From: Zygnema cylindricum
Taxonomy: Eukaryota; Streptophyta; Zygnematophyceae; Zygnematales; Zygnemataceae
DNA: 64,000 bases
Reading direction: 5' to 3'
NCBI GenBank assembly: GCA_037447655.1
Contig: JBBHKE010000349.1
Span: 186,001-250,000, forward strand
Shown here: positions 60,966-64,000 of the stretch, piece by piece
Numbering within the stretch: position 1 is the stretch's first letter
How the letters are laid out: each line of letters opens with the position of its first letter
Translations under genes and position numbers: made by a program
The notes under the pieces: model-generated
Database searches by the model: none
Seen by the model: the letters and a program-made list of their open reading frames with translations, nothing else
Told to the model about the DNA's origin: nothing

Positions 60966-63900
60966 CTAATTACTGTGGATGGTAAACTCACGGCGGTAAC
61001 AGGAGCGTTTGTCGACCGTCAGCTTGTAATTTTTTTCGCACGTGCAAGTTAACGTCGTGTGGGAACAAGTTCCGTGACCGCCACACGCTCCGTACTTCTG
61101 TGGCGTGTTGCAGAATTTGTTGCACTCGGCAACCGTACGTTGGGCCTGAACAATTCCGCACACTTTTGTCGTATTCTGGGAAAATAAACAATTATTATAC
61201 AGGTTCGTGCAGAACGGTTTTCCGTTAGAGGTAACGGCGATCGGGCCCGAAAAATAGTTTTCCATGATGACAACTCCCACGCCGGATGAGAAATCCGCAT
61301 CAATAACTAGGGATCCTGTGAAATAGTTGTTGAATATATATCTGGGCAACAGATTGGACATACAAGAACGAAAATTAGACCGTCACCTTTATTAGTGCGG
61401 ATTGCGATGACATTTTTAACACGAAATTAATCTTTGGGGGGAAACATAATTCACAAAATGTTCGTAACAAAATATGGAGATGCGTATGATATTCTAGCGT
61501 TTGAGACCAAAAAACTCCATCACGAAAATATTTGTGTGAAGTATGTGGCAAGCTTAACACAAGTGCGATCATTTAATTTGGATTGTTGGGACAATTCTTA
61601 TGGAAACGGTAAGTCAAACTAACATTTAGCTCTACCATTCACAATAATCAACGAGGAAGAATACAATCACTTAATTCGGAATGTTACAACAGTTCTTATG
61701 GTTTACATACATATGTTGTTCTCGTTTTTCACTCCATTATTCCAATACTTAATGTGGACAGATGAGAGAAAGCTGGAAAAAATGAGAAAACGAAAAAAAT
61801 ACCTGCCGAGAGTAATTATGCAGGATTTCAGCTACGTTTTCTAAAGAATTACTTTGCCATCTTGCAATAGTGTGGTCTAACCGAAGGATGTTTCGTGGCT
61901 TCCGGAGTTTGAAACGGCTTTTAGATAGTTGCTGAAGGTTTTTCGTCGACTTTATACCATTTTGATCCCGACAAACTTAAAAAAACTTAATATCTAGTAG
62001 AAGTTTGCTGAGCATAAGAAAAACTCACAATTGCTGTAGGAGTTTCAGATTTTTGATTGAGGTCGGAATGCGTCCCTCAAATTCGTTGTACTGCAACTGC
62101 CTGCAAATTCGAAAACATCCGTAGAGCCCCTTAAAAATCATGTCCATTATGTACATATATACCATGAAGATGTTATTTCCTTAAAAATAATATGCGCATT
62201 ATGTATATGCATACAATGTTCTTCCTTGAAAACAAAACAAAAAAAATCGTCAATGTATGCTTATCGAACAACAATTAAGAACTAAATGACAGAAAACCAT
62301 ACCATCTAACATGCAAATAACATAAATTGAGCCAGAAAAGCGTAAGAACAAAGAAAACCTTACAAAGTTGTGAGTTTGGTGAGTTTTCCGATGGAATCTG
62401 GAATGGTTCCATTGAAATGATTGTATGCCAAAGACCTGGATAAAAGAAAAAAACTAGTATTTAACAATAATAATAATCAAAATATAATGTGTCAGCAAGA
62501 ACGGAAGGCAGATAAACAAACACATACATACACACACACAGAGAGAGAGAGAGGGAGAGAGGGAGAGAGAGAGATAAGTGATTCACATGCTTAAATTTCA
62601 CGTGTGTTCTTAGAAGGCAATGAAATGGAAAAGATCTTTCTTTTTATTTATATAATTACTATTTTTTCCTTCCTCTAGTTTCATATCCTTCTTAAATTAT
62701 AAATCTATCGGTGCCTCAAAATTTAAAAGCATCGAAAAAAGTGAGTATTTAAATAAAATAGACTTGTGGAACATGAATTAATAATTTAGAGATAAGTATG
62801 CATACAAAATGAAAAAAACGTATAAATATTCATAAGAATAATCGATATACATTGTCATTGTCTAAATGGATTAATGATAGTATTGCTATTTTCATTTCCT
62901 TTATTGACGGTTCTGTTAACAATAGACATTGAACTCACAACTCTTTTAAATTGCGCAATTTTCCGATACCGATGGGAATTGGACCTCCAAGGGGACCTTC
63001 TTGTTCCGAAACATCTCTGAAAGTTACAGTTCGGATTAAAATTAAAAAAATATTGCAATGAATTTCGGTATGAGATGTGCAAAAGTGATAAACATGAGCA
63101 GGAGATTTTCAAAGTTGCAATGATTTTTGTTTCAGTTTCACGTGCGGAATGGATTTTGTTTCAGAAAAATTGAAGGTTCAAATGTCTTTGTTAGGATTTT
63201 TGGCCCATCCTTTACTAAATATTGCGTCCAAAAACATTACCAATTTAATCTTTCTTGATTATGTTTTCAAACTTAAAACAAAAAATAATGAAAACAACTA
63301 AAATAAACTAATGCCACTCATGGAAATTTTGAGACAAGAAGAGTGCTGAATTTTATGATTATTATTATTATTGAGCATTTTTTACTGTCAATTATAATAA
63401 CCCACACTCAAAGATTTATAGAGGAAATGATTCTTTGGAATTTTATAAAAATTATAAAAGTTGGAAAAAATAATCTTACAAAGTTTCGAGGTATCGTAAG
63501 TTGACGATAGTGTCGGGAAGGACTCCATGGATACGGTTGAGAGGAAGAACCCTTTTTTTTTATTAGAAAGAAAAAAGTAGGAAAACAATAATAAATATGA
63601 GAAAATTAATCGGGGGTCTAGGATTCTTCACTTTCAATAATACAATTTTGAGAAGAATTTAAAAAACAAAAAGGGTTCATAAACCTTCTCCAGTAAAGTT
63701 TGAACGTGCATGATATTTGAAAACAGCATAAGAGAAAAAAAAAAAACATAATTCTTAACTAAATATATTAGGAAAAGAAGGAAGTCTTCTTCTATTTATA
63801 TATGAAATTAAATTTTGACAAAAATGTGGAAAAAAAAGAAAGCAATTTTTATAAACAGCTTCATGAAAAATCAAATTACATTGCCCCACTGGAATAGACA

Positions 63901-64000
63901 TCAAAATTATGAAGTTCGACGATTAAACATATATATTATGCACAAAAAAATAAAAAAAAGGTATTACTAAAAAAAGGAATCTCTTACAAGGTTTTCAGAA
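60966..64000 (-). CDS. Gene G: secreted LRR-EGF gene, 5' part beyond the window
   Basis: Exons on the minus strand: exon 4 ends at 63988 (only 13 bases inside), then 63551-63480, 63016-62939, 62435-62364, 62100-62029 and 61341-60966. Lengths and phases match exons 5-9 of gene A and all splice sites are GT-AG. Repeats include FNGTIPDSIGKLTKLTTL. In the last exon the only protein difference from gene A is His for Arg in CSRTTLTC. Exon 8 starts LQLQYNEF where A has LRLQYNEF. No disabling change is visible. The cap and signal peptide would lie past 64000. Confidence 0.83.

Larger units (their letters stand above)
51836..64000. repeat. Right arm of the large inverted repeat
   Basis: It mirrors 27331-38780. 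Arm-specific changes here are the TRIM at 52730-54056 and a ~241-bp tandem duplication at 57953-58401. The arm runs past the window end. Confidence 0.85.

Noticed and set aside
24800-64000. A receptor kinase linked to the LRR-EGF genes
   Set aside because: I looked downstream of each gene for a membrane segment and kinase motifs and found none. The genes end soon after the EGF-like domain on either splice choice.

Overview
The window looks like nuclear DNA of a plant. It is AT-rich and intron-rich, with Ty1/copia retrotransposons, a BED/DUF659 hAT transposase relic, and secreted leucine-rich-repeat genes with a plant-type LRRNT_2 domain. The gene style and the copia primer-site type suggest a non-seed plant or close relative, but that is inference and I cannot name the organism.

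Positions 1-18140 are a nest of decayed transposons. Copia element 1 runs to 5629; inverted and direct copia fragments fill 5629-6955. Copia element 2 (6960-12270) has an LTR interrupted by about 1.2 kb of unknown DNA. A different copia family lies on the minus strand (12271-15574), followed by a solo LTR of the first family (15575-16607) and a tandemly duplicated hAT relic (16620-18140). Elements 1 and 2 carry a half-tRNA-type primer site that overlaps the gag start codon. Several repeats carry tRNA-like modules.

Positions 18140-24800 hold little coding signal: an AT-rich minisatellite, a long GAT microsatellite, a ~150-bp tandem repeat and a ~1.1-kb foldback palindrome.

Positions 24800-64000 are a cluster of one small gene family. 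Each gene encodes a secreted protein made of a signal peptide, an LRRNT_2 cap, five LRRs (one per 72- or 78-nt exon, all phase 2) and a C-terminal Cys-rich EGF-like domain, with no membrane segment or kinase seen. I reconstructed two intact nine-exon genes of 334 codons (A, 25952-30540, +; D, 45193-49686, +). There is one decayed full-length gene (C, 38542-42809, -), one gene cut by the window end (G, 60966-64000, -), and three orphan last-exon copies (B, 34163-34538; E, 51836-52063; F, 56614-56989). A with B is mirrored by G with F, so the cluster forms a large inverted repeat: arms of about 11.5-12 kb around a 13-kb spacer that holds most of C and all of D. C and D are divergent neighbours sharing one intergenic region.

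A miniature LTR retroelement (TRIM, 52730-54056, -) sits inside the right arm. It has a perfect 5-bp target duplication, an empty site in the left arm, and a complete tRNA-like cloverleaf within its LTR. Together these elements describe a secreted LRR-EGF family that expands by inverted and tandem duplication, with last-exon sequences kept unusually alike.
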